Origin: Patescibacteria group bacterium
GTDB taxonomy: Bacteria; Patescibacteriota; Patescibacteriia; UBA1558; S5-K13
NCBI GenBank assembly: GCA_028703545.1
Contig: JAQVMR010000058.1
Location: forward strand, 1 to 6,177
DNA: 6,177 nt
Direction: 5' to 3'
How positions within the stretch are numbered: the stretch's first letter is position 1; the number at the start of each line of letters is the position of its first letter. A model generated the notes under the pieces. It was given only the letters and a program-made list of their open reading frames with translations, was not told where the DNA came from and ran no database searches. The position numbers and the translations under genes are program-made. Shown here piece by piece: positions 5,010 to 6,177 of the stretch.

Positions 5010-5061
5010 ATTAAAAGGACAATTACTTCTTCAAGTAGAAGATCATGGAAGAATATGGTAT
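5010..5061 (+). repeat. 52-base exact repeat, copy 2
   Basis: Second copy, lying between the premature stop and the ATG at 5068. It shows that the stretch without a predicted gene is coding sequence of the second module. Confidence 0.85.
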
Positions 5062-5067
5062 ATAGAT

Positions 5068-5973
5068 ATGAATGGTATAAAACATGAAGTTACATGGAAT
5101 AATCTAATGGCTTTATTTACAAGTCTCTCCCTTGGAATAACTAATAATGATTTAAATAAAATTGTAATGGGGGAAGAAATAATAAACAAGACAGATACAG
5201 ACGGGGACGGATTAACAGACACTCAGGAAAATGTCTATAAAACCAATCCAAATAATCCAGACACAGATGGGGACGGATATACAGATGGAGATGAAGTAAA
5301 AAATGGTTATGATCCAACAATAATAGGTGGTGCAAAATTACCGATGATAAAACGAGAAGAACCAATAAATGATAGGGGGTCTACATTGATTACATATTGG
5401 GATGGAAAATTGAAAGTTGAGATTTTGTTAAGTATTTTATCATGGGATTGGTCAAATGATGCTATTAGCGATACCTTAACAGATAAACAAAAAAGTCAAA
5501 TAAGAGGCTATGATATACAAATTAGAAGAATACAGGAGGAGGGTTCTGGACTTCATTATGGAATTGGTGGATTTTTTCAAATATCGTCAGAAAATTTCAA
5601 TTTTCCATATAATGTTTATATAAATATAAAATATACAGACGATGAAATTAAAGGCGTTGATGAAAATGAATTATCTTTATACGAAGAAATAGAAACAGAA
5701 GATGGTTATGAGTGGGTTAAATTAGATTCTAATGTAAATTTAGAATTAAATACAGTGACTGCTAAAATTGATAGAACGGGTACTTACACAGCTGGAGTTA
5801 AATATAATCCTGAAAAAATAGACCTTGATGAAGATGGATTGACAGATGCCCAAGAAAAAAATATATATAAAACCGATCCAGATAAACAAGATACAGATGA
5901 AGATGGATATTTAGATGGAGAAGAAGTCAAAAATGGTTATGACCCAACAATAGCGGGAAGTGCAAGATTATAA
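5068..5973 (+). CDS. C-terminal fragment: partial surface module, two TSP3-type calcium repeats and a middle domain
   Basis: 301 residues if read from the first ATG after the internal stop, but that start would cut the second surface module in half and leave no signal peptide, so it is probably not the natural start. NKTDTDGDGLTDTQEN followed by NPDTDGDGYTDGDEVKNG is a bacterial thrombospondin type 3 repeat, with Asp-rich loops that normally bind calcium. A second, DLDEDGLTDAQEKN with DTDEDGYLDGEEVKNGYDPT, closes the protein. Both end in KNGYDPTI, so the repeats are duplicates of each other. Between them lie about 165 residues with alternating strand-like segments (YNVYINIKYTDDEI, ATEGDGYEW-type acidic turns, TGTYTAGVKYN) that resemble a beta-sandwich; I do not recognise the family. 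The normal product would be an exported, calcium-stabilised surface protein. Confidence 0.65.
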   Translation: MNGIKHEVTWNNLMALFTSLSLGITNNDLNKIVMGEEIINKTDTDGDGLTDTQENVYKTNPNNPDTDGDGYTDGDEVKNGYDPTIIGGAKLPMIKREEPINDRGSTLITYWDGKLKVEILLSILSWDWSNDAISDTLTDKQKSQIRGYDIQIRRIQEEGSGLHYGIGGFFQISSENFNFPYNVYINIKYTDDEIKGVDENELSLYEEIETEDGYEWVKLDSNVNLELNTVTAKIDRTGTYTAGVKYNPEKIDLDEDGLTDAQEKNIYKTDPDKQDTDEDGYLDGEEVKNGYDPTIAGSARL

Positions 5974-6028
5974 ATTAATTTTTTTTCAATTTTTTAATTT
6001 AAAATCATTAAATTTTCCATAATCACAG

Positions 6029-6056
6029 TTCTAACTTCCTCCACTAAGGAGCTCCA
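6029..6056 (+). repeat. 28-base junction element, copy 3 (three substitutions)
   Basis: TTCTAACTTCCTCCACTAAG followed by GAGCTCCA. It differs from the other two copies at three positions, all in the left part (G to T and TT to CC). The CACTAAGGAGCTCCA end is retained, and the left flank AATCACAG resembles the other junctions. Confidence 0.85.
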
Positions 6057-6109
6057 ACGAGTCAAACTCGTTAGAGCTTTGACGAGTTTGCCAAGTTTGA
6101 CTTGGCAAA
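6056..6109 (+). other. cluster of mutually exclusive hairpins in the third junction
   Basis: Three stems can form: AACGAGT with ACTCGTT (6056-6062 with 6066-6072), CAAACTCGT with ACGAGTTTG (6063-6071 with 6082-6090), and TTTGCCAAGT with ACTTGGCAAA (6087-6096 with 6100-6109). The second cannot form together with the first or the third. Loop regions of the first and third (AGTCAAACT and AGTTTGACT) are also complementary. No T-run follows, so it differs from the terminators in the other junctions. Confidence 0.7.
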
Positions 6110-6123
6110 TTATCGTATTCTAA

Positions 6124-6131
6124 GTTCTAAC
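6124..6131 (+). repeat. GTTCTAAC box at the right end of the third junction
   Basis: GTTCTAAC within AAGTTCTAACTT closes the junction 16 bases before the next ATG. It repeats the box at 6028-6035 in direct orientation. Because the box is nearly palindromic (GTT..AAC), it can also pair with it at most positions. Confidence 0.5.
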
Positions 6132-6147
6132 TTAAAATATAAATAAT

Positions 6148-6177
6148 ATGAAAAATGAAAAGCGATCATATTATGTC
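6148..6177 (+). CDS. start of a fourth cassette gene (cut by window edge)
   Basis: ATG at 6148 opens 10 codons (MKNEKRSYYV) that run off the window without a stop. The position, shortly after a junction element and in the same orientation as the preceding units, supports a real gene. The start is hydrophilic with no signal peptide core yet visible. Nothing can be said about function. Confidence 0.45.
   Translation, partial: MKNEKRSYYV

Larger units (their letters stand above)
4729..5973 (+). pseudogene. secreted surface-module/TSP3-repeat protein gene interrupted by an in-frame TAA
   Basis: The two reading frames 4729-4974 and 5068-5973 are in the same frame, and the 93 bases between them also translate without a stop into sequence continuous with the protein (ISETISTTLGNRLKGQLLLQ...). 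The whole would be 414 residues with a single stop at residue 82. In the second module the matching codon is AAA (DLNKI), so one A-to-T change explains the TAA (DLN-stop-I). Order of parts: signal peptide, surface module 1 (32-81), surface module 2 (95-143), TSP3 repeat (156-197), a beta-rich middle domain (about 200-363), and a second TSP3 repeat (about 365-408). It may be a recent nonsense mutation, a sequencing error, or read-through; the intact downstream frame favours the first two. Confidence 0.75.
2741..6147 (+). mobile_element. putative tRNA-Gly-anchored gene-cassette array
   Basis: Three single-gene units of about 1.4, 0.4 and 1.4 kb, plus the start of a fourth, lie head to tail after the tRNA gene. 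Each is separated by a non-coding junction with the 28-base element ending in GCTCCA. Two of the three junctions then carry a terminator-like hairpin, and the junctions end in GTTAGAAC- or GTTCTAAC-like boxes (weak in the first). Units carry their own promoters in at least the first and third cases. Junction repeats, tRNA anchoring and unrelated membrane or secreted cargo suggest acquisition by site-specific recombination. No integrase, resolvase or transposase gene is in the window, so mobility is inferred. Confidence 0.5.

Noticed and set aside
5141..5365. 74-codon minus-strand frame rich in Leu and His
   Set aside because: Complement of the Asp-rich TSP3 repeats; composition is explained by that strand.
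6102..6130. TTGGCA (6102-6107) as -35 of the fourth gene's promoter
   Set aside because: At 17 bases the -10 would be TTCTAA, a poor match, and TTGGCA is part of a perfect hairpin stem.
4127..6131. CRISPR array
   Set aside because: The repeated elements are separated by genes of 0.2-1.4 kb rather than by short uniform spacers, and no cas genes are seen.

Overview
The window is AT-rich and looks like a small-genome bacterium of the Patescibacteria (CPR) type. This is an inference. It rests on the low GC, weak or absent Shine-Dalgarno sequences, an S16 protein with a long charged tail, and a secreted protein carrying a tandem 'LKGQLLLQVE...GRIWYV...SLGISN.DL' surface module, which I associate with CPR proteomes. 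No 16S rRNA or other strong phylogenetic marker is present to settle it.

Left part (1-2740) is core genome. A minus-strand glycolytic pair, enolase (eno, complete) followed 17 bases later by cofactor-independent phosphoglycerate mutase (gpmI, cut by the window edge), catalyses two consecutive steps of lower glycolysis. It is divergent from a plus-strand rpsP gene for ribosomal protein S16, and both promoters lie in the shared spacer. After rpsP come a 10-bp hairpin and a complete tRNA-Gly(GCC) with encoded CCA.

Right part (2735-6177) is an accessory array that starts exactly at the 3' end of the tRNA gene. It has three single-gene units plus the start of a fourth, all in the tRNA orientation: a membrane-anchored seven-bladed beta-propeller protein, a 74-residue two-helix membrane protein, a secreted protein with surface modules and calcium-type (TSP3) repeats that is split by one in-frame TAA, and the first 10 codons of another gene. 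Each of the three junctions holds the same 28-base element, which ends in GCTCCA (the last six bases of the tRNA gene). In two of the three junctions a terminator-like hairpin follows. One junction (4606-4731) repeats the sequence after the tRNA gene, from GCTCCA through terminator, GTTAGAAC box and promoter to the ATG, in gap-free alignment with 2735-2860 (113 of 126 positions identical). Inverted CAGTTCTAAC / GTTAGAACTG arms flank one junction.

My reading is a tRNA-anchored array of exchangeable gene cassettes, with junctions that resemble either integron attC sites or serial tRNA-targeted integration scars. The cargo is envelope or secreted proteins. No recombinase is in the window, so the mechanism is an inference. 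This array is the part most worth following up.
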